From: Candidatus Cloacimonadota bacterium
GTDB taxonomy: Bacteria; Cloacimonadota; Cloacimonadia; Cloacimonadales; JAFGVF01
Direction: 5' to 3'
Length of the DNA stretch: 6,034 nucleotides
NCBI GenBank assembly: GCA_016938155.1
Contig: JAFGVF010000406.1
Location: 1-6,034, forward strand
Made by a program: the position numbers and the translations under genes. Shown one piece after another: positions 1 to 6,034 of the stretch. The notes beneath the pieces were generated by a model, which had not been told where the DNA came from, made no database searches, and was given only the letters and a program-made list of their open reading frames with translations. Each line of letters opens with the position of its first letter. Within the stretch, counting starts at the first letter, position 1.

Positions 1-448
1 GACAACGGGAGAACTGGGAAAAGATCTCTTTGTCTTCAAAGATTAGCTTGAGAAGCTTAGATAGAAACTCATTCTTAACAGAATCCACAAACCGATAGAA
101 TTGCTCAGCCAAGAAACGCATATCCTTCTGAGTCGTCGGTAACATATCAGCGAGGTTTACTTCGGTTTCTTCGGCTTTTCTTAGTTTATCAACTTTAAGC
201 TGTAACTGATTCTTGTAACGATGTATCTTCCCTTGCACCTTAACAATGTCGCCCTCTTCAAACTCCTGCGAAACGGCATTGGCATTAGACCATACATAAG
301 CAGTTATTTTGCCGGTTCTATCTGCAAGAGTCATTCTCAGAAACTGATTGGCTGCACCATCTCTCAACTCTTTTTCAGTGCAAAGATAATAGCTGATTAT
401 CTCTTCATTCTCATGATATTTAAGTTCTTCAACAAATGTTTTATCCAT
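1..448 (-). CDS. yhaM: YhaM-like 3'-5' exoribonuclease, N-terminal part (3' end outside window)
   Basis: The 149 residues visible begin MDKTFVEEL and run off the window edge in frame. Residues 1 to about 95 read as an OB-fold nucleic-acid-binding domain: a FLRMTLADRTGKITAYVW strand pair (about 37-54), then GDIVKVQGKIHRYKNQLQL (about 66-84). This matches the N-terminus of Bacillus YhaM in order and spacing, including the following linker (EVNLADML) and a helical segment just before the expected HD domain. The metal-binding HD catalytic domain itself lies beyond position 1 and is not seen. Family members are cytoplasmic, metal-dependent exonucleases that shorten RNA (and some ssDNA) from the 3' end. 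The ATG lies inside the end of ribF (8-nt overlap, ATGGATAA), so it is probably co-translated with ribF. A GGGAG Shine-Dalgarno site 5 nt upstream supports the start. Alternative: another OB-HD protein of the same superfamily with a different substrate. Confidence 0.77.
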   Translation of the reverse strand, partial: MDKTFVEELKYHENEEIISYYLCTEKELRDGAANQFLRMTLADRTGKITAYVWSNANAVSQEFEEGDIVKVQGKIHRYKNQLQLKVDKLRKAEETEVNLADMLPTTQKDMRFLAEQFYRFVDSVKNEFLSKLLKLIFEDKEIFSQFSRC

Positions 449-1394
449 TCTTACTCCCAAAGTATTTACTGTTAGAAAATTGCGGAATCAGCTCTTTAGC
501 AAGCTCAACATCCCGCTTTATTTGTGAAACAAGTTCATCAGCTGAACTGTATTTCTCTTCATCACGAAGCCTTCTATAGAAATAAATCTCTACGGATTGC
601 CCATATATTTCGCTGTTGAAATCAAAGACAAACATCTCAATTTCCAGCTTTTGTTCTGTTTTAAGGGTAGGGCTGTAACCGATATTAGTTACTCCCCAGA
701 AGTAGCTTCCTGCAATATGAATTCCCGTTACATAGATACCCGTAGCGGGTATTAGCTGATGTTCAGTTTCAGGGACAATGTTTAGAGTCGGGAAGCTGGT
801 TTTATGACCAATCTGCTTACCATGAACAACCGTTCCTTTGAAACTGTAATAGGACTCAAGAAGCTGTGATGCCTGCTCCATCTCTCCTGCTCTAATCAAC
901 TGCCGGATTAATGAACTGCTGACAACCCGGTCATTCATTACAAGTGATTCTACATAGATTGCTTTATAGTTATAAAACTTCTCCTGCTCAAGAAGAAAGT
1001 TATAATTACCTTCCCGGTCTTTCCCAAAACGAGCATCATATCCGAGTACAATCTCTATTGCCCGGAGTCGTTCAATAATAATATCTTTCAGAAAAGCTTG
1101 TGCACTCATCTCAGCCAGCTCGGGTGTGAAATCCAGTGAACAGACATAATCAATACCCATCCGGAGAAGCAATTCCTCCTTCTTCTCAGGTGAGGTAAGA
1201 AGATATGGCTTCATGTGTGGATACAGGAGATGGTAAGGGTGCATATTGAAAGTTATCACAGCACTTTTGACATTATTTGATTTCGCCCTCTCAATAACCT
1301 TTCGCAACAATGCCCGATGCCCGATATGGACACCATCGAAGTTACCGATTGTGATTACGGTTTGAAGGTTTTCTACATCCTTTAGACAATGCAT
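441..1394 (-). CDS. ribF: Bifunctional riboflavin kinase / FMN adenylyltransferase
   Basis: 317 residues, the usual length for bacterial RibF. It phosphorylates riboflavin to FMN and then adenylylates FMN to FAD in the cytoplasm. The N-terminal nucleotidyltransferase domain carries GNFDGVHIGH at 17-26 (the nucleotide-binding GxFDGxHxGH signature), VLGYDARFGKDREGN at 116-130 and SSSLIRQLI at 159-167. The C-terminal flavokinase domain starts near 182, with KGTVVHGKQIGHKTSFPTLNI (186-206, containing a PTLN form of the PTxN motif), GVTNIGYSPTL (234-244) and the closing RRLRDEEKYSS segment (274-284). The frame stays open upstream to 1583, but that part overlaps truB and has no RibF similarity, so the ATG at 1394, a few codons before the first beta strand, is chosen. 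It is separated from the truB stop by one base and has no clear Shine-Dalgarno site, suggesting reinitiation after truB. No FMN riboswitch precedes it. Confidence 0.96.
   Translation of the reverse strand: MHCLKDVENLQTVITIGNFDGVHIGHRALLRKVIERAKSNNVKSAVITFNMHPYHLLYPHMKPYLLTSPEKKEELLLRMGIDYVCSLDFTPELAEMSAQAFLKDIIIERLRAIEIVLGYDARFGKDREGNYNFLLEQEKFYNYKAIYVESLVMNDRVVSSSLIRQLIRAGEMEQASQLLESYYSFKGTVVHGKQIGHKTSFPTLNIVPETEHQLIPATGIYVTGIHIAGSYFWGVTNIGYSPTLKTEQKLEIEMFVFDFNSEIYGQSVEIYFYRRLRDEEKYSSADELVSQIKRDVELAKELIPQFSNSKYFGSKNG
454..458 (-). promoter_or_regulatory. Ribosome binding site of the YhaM-like gene
   Basis: GGGAG on the minus strand, 5 nt before the ATG at 448 and inside the last codons of ribF. 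It fixes the start of the YhaM-like gene, which lies partly outside the window. Confidence 0.6.
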
Positions 1395-1395
1395 T

Positions 1396-2283
1396 TTATA
1401 TACCGGAGTTTTTACTGTATTTCTTACCGGAAACAAATACCATGCGTGGCTTGATATTGCCTTTTTCGACGAGACAGAACCCCAAGAAGTTGCCTTCGGT
1501 ATCCACTGCGATAAGTTCATCATTATCGGGAATATCCCCGAGTATGGTTCTACCGTTAGCAAACAAAGCGGAATTATCATCATCCAACACTATCTGTTCA
1601 AGATTCGGGAAAAGCTGAGGTATGGGAATAAGGTAATTCTGCCAATTCTCAGCAGTTAAGTCATCCGGCAACACTGCATCCTCAATCCTGAATCTTCCTA
1701 TCTCGGTACGCACTAATTCTGTTGTAACACCAACTGTCCCCAAATGCTCTGCAATAGATTCACTAAGAGTTCTGATGTATGTTCCCTTACTCACTTTGAC
1801 ACTGTATTTAAGAATAGGAGTCTGATAGTCGATAATTGAGAAATCAAAAACTTCGATAGGTCTTGATTCCATTTTAAAATCTCTGTTCAGTCGTGCTAAT
1901 TTATATGCTCTGTGTCCGTTAATCTTTATTGCGGAATACTTTGGAGGAATCTGATTCTTCAGATTAAGCACAAACTCCGACAATGAATCCAATGGAAGCT
2001 CCTCACCCACAGGTTTGGTCTCAATAACATTACCTGTAACATCACCTGTATCAGTCTTCTCACCCAGCTTCACAACAACTTCATAAGTTTTGGTGTCCGT
2101 AATCAATCTGTCAACAAGACGGGTTGCCTTGCCAATACAAACCGGTAATAATCCTTCCGCAAAGGGGTCAAGAGTACCGGTGTGTCCCATCTTACGAATC
2201 CCGATAACTCTACGCATCTGGGCAATAATGGAAAATGAAGTACGATCCTTAGGCTTATTTATCAGAATAATTCCGAAGCTCAT
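1396..2283 (-). CDS. truB: tRNA pseudouridine(55) synthase TruB
   Basis: 295 residues, normal for the long bacterial form. It isomerises U55 in the T-loop of elongator tRNAs to pseudouridine and, by family knowledge, also helps tRNA folding. The catalytic block GHTGTLDPFAEGLLPVCIG (33-51) contains the nucleophile Asp39. The second conserved block QIPPKYSAIKINGHRAYKLA (111-130) carries the RAY tyrosine at 127, and KGTYIRTL (166-173) is the third TruB signature. The C-terminal part (about 215-295) is less conserved, consistent with the PUA-like RNA-binding region. The ATG at 2283 is supported by a Shine-Dalgarno site and lies 29 nt inside the end of nrnA, so translation is probably coupled. ATP, GTP and other cofactors are not needed and no such motif is present. 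The identification is not in doubt. Confidence 0.97.
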   Translation of the reverse strand: MSFGIILINKPKDRTSFSIIAQMRRVIGIRKMGHTGTLDPFAEGLLPVCIGKATRLVDRLITDTKTYEVVVKLGEKTDTGDVTGNVIETKPVGEELPLDSLSEFVLNLKNQIPPKYSAIKINGHRAYKLARLNRDFKMESRPIEVFDFSIIDYQTPILKYSVKVSKGTYIRTLSESIAEHLGTVGVTTELVRTEIGRFRIEDAVLPDDLTAENWQNYLIPIPQLFPNLEQIVLDDDNSALFANGRTILGDIPDNDELIAVDTEGNFLGFCLVEKGNIKPRMVFVSGKKYSKNSGI

Positions 2284-3253
2284 TACATTCCTTTAATCTA
2301 TTCAAAATGACCTGTTTTGCCTCGTTCAATGGCAGGTTAATAGAACCACCGGCAGCCTGAATATGGCCACCACCACCAAACTCGGAAGCAATTTCGGCAA
2401 CATTTATTGTCTTGGACCTGAAACTAAGTTTGATAGAACCATCAGCTGTTTCCTTGAAATATACAATCATCAGAATATCTTTAGCACTTCTTACCCATCC
2501 GATTACTTTCGTAAGATGCTCAATCCCGATGTTGCATTCAGCAAGCATTGCCTGAGTAGAGTTGATAAACAAAACTTTATCCTGAAAATGGCTTTCCAGA
2601 GTGGACATTGTCATCCCAATGAGCTTAAGTTTCCGCCATGGATCATTGTAAATGAACTTCTCCGTAACATCTCCATAGACAATCCCGAACTTCTCAAGCT
2701 CTGCAGCAGCAAGGAGGGTTTCTTTATCTGTATTGGCATTCATGAAGCTGTTTGTATCGTTCAAAATTGCAGTATATATACATTCGGCACAGTAAAGTCT
2801 ATCTCCCTCATCCATCTGGTCAAGTTCTTCCCTAAAGAGATTCAACATCATAATCCCCACACAGGATACTTCGGTTTGGATTAGATAATCAGCTCCCGGA
2901 ACGATATCATCATGAGCTATGTGGTGGTCAATGACAAAACATTGTTTGGCTTTTTCTGCAATGAATCCGGTTGTCCCCAATCGTTTTACATCATGACAAT
3001 CAACAACAATTACAAGGTCATAGTGGGAATCAGGATTAACAATAATAGTGTGGTCTCTTGCCTGTAGATAATTAAACTGCTCAGGTGCAATCTCCTCAAG
3101 AACGAAATCTGCTTTCTTTCCGAGAGCCGACAATACTCTTTTCAATGCAAGCCCTGCAGGCAATCCGTCACCATCCGGTTCATGGTGAGTAAGGATGCAG
3201 ATACTCTCATAACTTCTAACGGCATTCAATAATTTATCTTTAAATAGGTTCAT
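2255..3253 (-). CDS. nrnA: DHH/DHHA1 family nanoRNase and pAp phosphatase (NrnA-like)
   Basis: 332 residues from the ATG at 3253, close to the usual 310-340. NrnA proteins remove 5'-mononucleotides from 2-5-nt RNA fragments and often also dephosphorylate 3'-phosphoadenosine-5'-phosphate, using two Mn ions. All DHH motifs are visible: THHEPDGDGL (22-31, motif I), VVDCHD (83-88, motif II), IDHHIAHD (108-115, the DHH triad) and AILNDTNSF (162-170, motif IV Asp166). The C-terminal DHHA1 substrate domain has GGGGHIQAAGG (293-303). The frame also opens upstream at a TTG (3286), but this would lie within a terminator hairpin and adds an unconserved leader, so MNLFKDKLL is preferred. It sits directly after the terminator behind rbfA and overlaps truB by 29 nt. 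The gene is common between rbfA and truB in several phyla. Exact activity (nanoRNase, pAp phosphatase or cyclic-dinucleotide product cleavage) cannot be told from sequence. Confidence 0.92.
   Translation of the reverse strand: MNLFKDKLLNAVRSYESICILTHHEPDGDGLPAGLALKRVLSALGKKADFVLEEIAPEQFNYLQARDHTIIVNPDSHYDLVIVVDCHDVKRLGTTGFIAEKAKQCFVIDHHIAHDDIVPGADYLIQTEVSCVGIMMLNLFREELDQMDEGDRLYCAECIYTAILNDTNSFMNANTDKETLLAAAELEKFGIVYGDVTEKFIYNDPWRKLKLIGMTMSTLESHFQDKVLFINSTQAMLAECNIGIEHLTKVIGWVRSAKDILMIVYFKETADGSIKLSFRSKTINVAEIASEFGGGGHIQAAGGSINLPLNEAKQVILNRLKECNELRNYSDK
2289..2294 (-). promoter_or_regulatory. Ribosome binding site of truB
   Basis: AAAGGA on the minus strand, 5 nt before the truB ATG at 2283, lying inside the nrnA coding region. 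The nearer ATG in the same stretch is followed at once by TAA, so it cannot be the start. Confidence 0.65.
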
Positions 3254-3254
3254 T

Positions 3255-3260
3255 ACCTCT
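3255..3260 (-). promoter_or_regulatory. Probable ribosome binding site of nrnA, unusually close to the ATG
   Basis: AGAGGT on the minus strand, complementary to the 16S rRNA tail, with only 2 nt between the GG and the ATG at 3253. The spacing is shorter than usual, so initiation here may be inefficient. It is nevertheless the best site for the preferred start and lies free of the terminator stem. Confidence 0.4.
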
Positions 3261-3268
3261 ACCAAGTG

Positions 3269-3297
3269 AAAAAAAGGGAGCAGCAAGCACTCCCTTT
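3269..3297 (-). terminator. Rho-independent terminator after rbfA
   Basis: Read on the minus strand, AAAGGGAG (3297-3290) and CTCCCTTT (3280-3273) form a perfect 8-bp stem around a 9-nt loop (TGCTTGCTG). A run of seven T (3275-3269) begins within the 3' arm and continues past it. This is a textbook intrinsic terminator for leftward transcription, 19 nt after the rbfA stop codon. The opposite strand has no T run after the stem, so it acts in one direction. Its T tract ends 15 nt before the nrnA ATG, leaving no room for a separate promoter between them. It may therefore stop most transcripts after rbfA while letting some read through. Confidence 0.85.
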
Positions 3298-3316
3298 CAG
3301 TAATAATTAAACGGTT

Positions 3317-3787
3317 TTATTCTTCTTCAAGAACATCATCATCGAACATGTCATCAAGCTCTTCCATGTCTTCAAAGTCTTCCGGCACGAATTCATCTTC
3401 AATCAGGAATTCATCCAAACTGAAGTCACTGGAACTATCATCGTAGCTTTCTTCTCTAATAGAAGCGAGTACAGCCTCGATGTGACGGGACTTCTCCTCT
3501 GTCTCATCGTATTTGTAGTTCAATTCCGGGATTATTCTCATAATTCCTGCTCCTGCGATTTGTTTTTTTAAGAAGCCCGAAACCTTTTGAAGTTTCTCTT
3601 CTATCTTTTTTATTTTTGCCTTGTTTTCAATGAAATAAAACAATTTCATATACCGCAGGTCATGTGACAAGGAAACCCCTGTAATGATTACCTGGCTAAA
3701 TGAGTCATCTCTTACCTTGAATAGCAGGGCATTATTTATCAGCTTAAACAGCTCTTTTTCCAATCTTGGAATCTTGTAATTAGACAT
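3317..3787 (-). CDS. rbfA: 30S ribosome-binding factor A with long acidic C-terminal tail
   Basis: 156 residues, longer than the 115-135 typical of RbfA. It binds the immature 30S subunit near helix 1 of 16S rRNA and aids late maturation and cold adaptation. Residues 1-110 are the single KH-like fold: helix with [17 protein letters not shown], strand VIITGVSLSHDLRYMKLFYF (33-52), helix with KVSGFLKKQI (68-77), the small-residue turn AGAGIMRIIPELNY (78-91) and the final strand/helix with YDETEEKSRHIEAVLASI (93-110). Residues 112-156 form a tail with 24 Asp/Glu and no Lys or Arg, probably disordered. The ATG overlaps the infB stop by 8 nt (ATGTCTAA) and has an AGGA site upstream, so it is likely translated in coupling with infB. 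The KH core leaves little doubt about identity; the tail's role is unknown. Confidence 0.94.
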   Translation of the reverse strand: MSNYKIPRLEKELFKLINNALLFKVRDDSFSQVIITGVSLSHDLRYMKLFYFIENKAKIKKIEEKLQKVSGFLKKQIAGAGIMRIIPELNYKYDETEEKSRHIEAVLASIREESYDDSSSDFSLDEFLIEDEFVPEDFEDMEELDDMFDDDVLEEE

Positions 3788-6034
3788 TTTCTAATTTCCT
3801 GGTTACTTCATCAAGTACGAAAGTCTCAAGGATATCGCCTTCTTTAATATCACTGAAGTTCTCAAAGGCTATGCCACATTCAGTTCCGGCTTTAATCTCA
3901 CTGACATCATTTGCAAAATGCTTCAAGGACTGGAGTTTGCCTTCATGAACAAGTACATCATTACGATAGAGTCTAATGGCATGTGCTTTCTTGAGAATTG
4001 TACCCTTCTCTACAAAGCAACCGGCAATGGTTCCGACTTTCTTTATCTTAAACACCTGTCTAACAACAGCTGTACCTGTTACGCGTTCTTCAAACTCAGG
4101 TGCCAGCATACCTTCCAGGGCAAGATGCACATCATTGATTGCATCATATATGATTTGATAAAGCTTTATCTCTACTTTCTCATCTTCTGCTAACCTTCTT
4201 GCCTGAGGATTTGCTCGAACATGGAAACCTATGATAATGGCATCTGATGCAGAAGCGAGGGTAACATCAGCTTCTGTGATTCCACCAACACCTTTACGAA
4301 TGATGTTTACTTTCACTTCCTGATTGGAAAGCTTCATAAAAGAGTCACAAATTGCCTCAACAGAACCGTCGGTATCTGCTTTAACAATTAAGCCAAGGTC
4401 TTGTATCTCGTTCTGCTTAATCTTCTCAAACAGGTTGTTGAGACTGGTTGTTGTCGTAAACTTCTCGCGTTCAAGACGAATTTGCAGACGCTCGCTACTA
4501 ATCTGTCTGGCAATTTTATCATTATCAACATAATTATAAATATCACCTGCTTTGGGAACATCTGTTATTCCATAAACTCTGGCAACATCAGAGGGCAATA
4601 GTTCATGAATCTCTACTCCCCTCTCGTTTTCCATTTTCTTTAAGCGACCATGAGTAGCACCACATACAATTGAATCGCCTTTTCTCAAAATACCTTCTTG
4701 ATTTATAATTGTTACAATCGTACCCATACGACTGTCCATTCTGGCTTCAATAACCGTTCCTCTCGCTGGAACATCTTGTTTTGCAGTAAGCTCTTTTATC
4801 TCGGAACTGATGATTATAAGCTCTAATAGGTCATCCATTCCCTCACCGGTTTTTGCCGAACATGTACACCAGGGAACTTCCCCACCGTAATTATCAAGAT
4901 AAACACCTTGCTCAAGTAAACCGGCAATTGTTTTATCCAAATTAGCTTCCGGTAGGTCTATCTTATTAATGGCAACAACCATATCGACACCAGCAGCTTT
5001 TGCATGGTCGATAGCTTCTTTGGTTTGAGGCATCACACCATCATTGGCAGCAACAACTATGACAGCAATATCTGTTAATTGAGCACCTCTGGAACGCATG
5101 GCAGTAAATGCCGCATGCCCGGGAGTATCAAGAAATGTAATCTTTGTATTATTATGCACAATCTGATATGCACCAATATGCTGCGTGATTCCACCTGATT
5201 CTCCGGCTACAACTTTCGTGTGTCTGAGATAATCAAGAATTGATGTTTTACCGTGGTCAACATGACCCATAACAGTTACTACAGGTGCTCTCGGTAAATC
5301 CTCTGCTTCTTCATAAAGAGCTTCTTCAGGAGATAAAAGCTCTGTTCCATATTCATCTTCGAATTCGAAATCAAACTCGAACTCATCACAGATCATCTCT
5401 AAAGAATCTTTATCAAGGCGTTGATTTATTGTAACCATCTGCCCCATTTTGAAGAAGCGGGAGATTATTTCTGTAGGATTGATATCCATAAGCTTGGCTA
5501 ACTCACTTACAGAAGTGAACTCACTGATAACTATTTGCTTCTCATCCATGTGAGCAGTGGATTGTGCTTTCTTCTCGTATTTTTTCTTTTTCTTTTTAAG
5601 CAGAGTTGTCTTGATAGCTTTTGAAGTTTCGGCTTCATCGACTTCAATAACAGTGTACTTCTGCTTTTCAGTCTTCATTTTCTTCTTCTTAGCCTGAATG
5701 TGTCTGCTTTCTTCACCGTAATCGTCAGCTTTTTTCTTTTTATCGAATCTCTTGGGTTCAATCTTTGCTAAACCAAGTTCAGTAATCTCTTTTGGTTTGG
5801 GTGGTCCGGCTGGTTTGGGAGTTCTCGGACGGAATGTATCATCTTTTCCAAATTTATCTTTATCAAATCCCGGTCTTCCGTCTGAAGGTCTTACTCCCCT
5901 TGGTGCACCACCTCTGGAGTCCGGTCTTTGTCCACCACGACTGTCATAAGGTCTGCTGTCGGTTGAACGGTTGTCCGGTCTCTGCCCACCACGATTATCA
6001 TAAGCTCTGGGGGCTCCGCCACGGTTATCATAAC
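3780..6034 (-). CDS. infB: Translation initiation factor IF-2 (5' end outside window)
   Basis: 750 residues plus stop are visible, and the frame remains open to the window edge. The Met codon at 5678 is internal, has no Shine-Dalgarno site and should not be taken as the start. IF-2 is the GTPase that brings fMet-tRNA to the 30S subunit and promotes 50S joining. In window numbering: Arg/Gly/Asp-rich repeats at 1-46, a Pro/Lys linker to about 155 with lysine runs, and the IF2_N domain at about 174-218 (SELAKLMDI to ICDEF, with [12 protein letters not shown]). An acidic-aromatic stretch follows, then the G domain: GHVDHGKT (256-263, P-loop), GGITQHIGA (280-288), DTPGH (302-306), NKID (356-359) and SAK (392-394). 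Beta-barrel domain II and domain III follow, and the C-terminal fMet-tRNA-binding domain has [12 protein letters not shown] and [12 protein letters not shown]. All GTPase motifs are intact. It leads the cluster and overlaps rbfA. Confidence 0.97.
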   Translation of the reverse strand, partial: YDNRGGAPRAYDNRGGQRPDNRSTDSRPYDSRGGQRPDSRGGAPRGVRPSDGRPGFDKDKFGKDDTFRPRTPKPAGPPKPKEITELGLAKIEPKRFDKKKKADDYGEESRHIQAKKKKMKTEKQKYTVIEVDEAETSKAIKTTLLKKKKKKYEKKAQSTAHMDEKQIVISEFTSVSELAKLMDINPTEIISRFFKMGQMVTINQRLDKDSLEMICDEFEFDFEFEDEYGTELLSPEEALYEEAEDLPRAPVVTVMGHVDHGKTSILDYLRHTKVVAGESGGITQHIGAYQIVHNNTKITFLDTPGHAAFTAMRSRGAQLTDIAVIVVAANDGVMPQTKEAIDHAKAAGVDMVVAINKIDLPEANLDKTIAGLLEQGVYLDNYGGEVPWCTCSAKTGEGMDDLLELIIISSEIKELTAKQDVPARGTVIEARMDSRMGTIVTIINQEGILRKGDSIVCGATHGRLKKMENERGVEIHELLPSDVARVYGITDVPKAGDIYNYVDNDKIARQISSERLQIRLEREKFTTTTSLNNLFEKIKQNEIQDLGLIVKADTDGSVEAICDSFMKLSNQEVKVNIIRKGVGGITEADVTLASASDAIIIGFHVRANPQARRLAEDEKVEIKLYQIIYDAINDVHLALEGMLAPEFEERVTGTAVVRQVFKIKKVGTIAGCFVEKGTILKKAHAIRLYRNDVLVHEGKLQSLKHFANDVSEIKAGTECGIAFENFSDIKEGDILETFVLDEVTRKLENV
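3795..3800 (-). promoter_or_regulatory. Ribosome binding site of rbfA
   Basis: AGGAAA on the minus strand, with 9 nt between AGGA and the rbfA ATG at 3787, inside the last codons of infB. It supports the short overlap start of rbfA. Confidence 0.5.
5895..6032 (-). repeat. Degenerate in-frame repeat coding for RGG-type units in the IF-2 N-terminus
   Basis: Three successive units begin with Tyr-Asp-Asn/Ser-Arg-Gly-Gly: [10 protein letters not shown] (6032-6003), [18 protein letters not shown] (6002-5949) and [18 protein letters not shown] (5948-5895). The DNA is also repeated: TATGAYARYCGTGGYGG opens each unit, and GACCGGAC recurs at the same place in units two and three. The repeat probably continues upstream of the window. 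It looks like tandem duplication within a disordered region and may vary in copy number between strains. Confidence 0.8.

Noticed and set aside
1395..1583. Upstream extension of the ribF frame to an earlier start
   Set aside because: The added residues overlap the conserved truB reading frame and have no RibF similarity; the ATG at 1394 gives the normal RibF length.
2363..2884. 173-codon open frame on the + strand
   Set aside because: It lies wholly antisense to nrnA, whose DHH motifs are intact, has no recognisable domain, and no Shine-Dalgarno site was noted; it is a coding shadow.
3254..3286. Longer nrnA starting at TTG 3286
   Set aside because: The extra 11 residues are not expected in the family and would be read from the terminator hairpin; kept only as an open question in the findings.
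3303..3330. Possible sigma-70-like promoter at the end of rbfA (minus strand)
   Set aside because: Both boxes match only 4 of 6 consensus bases in AT-rich sequence, too weak to list as a feature; mentioned only as an option for driving nrnA.
3918..4601. Several 60-91-codon + strand open frames opposite infB
   Set aside because: They are antisense to the conserved IF-2 domains, mutually overlapping and without domain similarity.
5358..5369. 12-bp perfect palindrome TTCGAATTCGAA inside infB
   Set aside because: It falls in a Phe-Glu alternating codon stretch (GAA/TTC), which yields palindromes by chance; it is in the middle of a gene with no other operator signs.
5752..5949. 65-codon + strand frame rich in Gly, Pro and Leu
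   Set aside because: It is the reverse reading of the Arg/Gly/Pro-rich IF-2 N-terminus and its composition simply mirrors that repeat.

Overview
The window is a dense, one-directional gene block. All six genes lie on the minus strand, so transcription runs from position 6034 towards position 1. In transcription order they are infB (translation initiation factor IF-2, 5' end outside the window), rbfA (30S ribosome-binding factor A), nrnA (DHH/DHHA1 nanoRNase/pAp phosphatase), truB (tRNA pseudouridine-55 synthase), ribF (riboflavin kinase/FAD synthetase) and a YhaM-like 3'-5' exoribonuclease (3' end outside the window). This is the widely conserved bacterial infB-rbfA-truB-ribF translation neighbourhood, with a nanoRNase in the middle and a second RNA exonuclease at the end. 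No + strand gene, tRNA, rRNA, CRISPR array, IS element or phage-like gene is visible.

Layout: infB occupies 3780-6034 and rbfA 3317-3787, with an 8-nt overlap. A strong rho-independent terminator at 3269-3297 separates them from nrnA (2255-3253). nrnA overlaps truB (1396-2283) by 29 nt. One base separates truB from ribF (441-1394), and ribF overlaps the YhaM-like gene (1-448) by 8 nt. The only non-coding gap is 3254-3316, about 63 bp, and it is largely filled by the terminator and the nrnA ribosome-binding site. No stretch over 300 bases lacks a gene.

Joint role: IF-2 and RbfA act on 30S maturation and initiation. TruB modifies the T-loop of tRNA. NrnA and YhaM degrade RNA from the 3' end, and NrnA handles the shortest oligonucleotides. 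RibF makes FMN and FAD and is a metabolic passenger often found in this block. The nested start/stop sites suggest translational coupling within two sub-units, infB-rbfA and nrnA-truB-ribF-yhaM, with the terminator as the likely point where their expression is separated.

Organism: a bacterium of moderate-to-low GC (roughly 40% by eye, not computed) that uses Shine-Dalgarno sites. The IF-2 N-domain wording ([12 protein letters not shown]) and the gene order are compatible with the FCB superphylum (for example Cloacimonadota or a relative), but this is a weak inference. I see no new defence system or other undescribed system here. The points worth a second look are the intra-operon terminator, the acidic tail of RbfA, the RGG-type repeat in the IF-2 N-terminus and the YhaM gene coupled to ribF.
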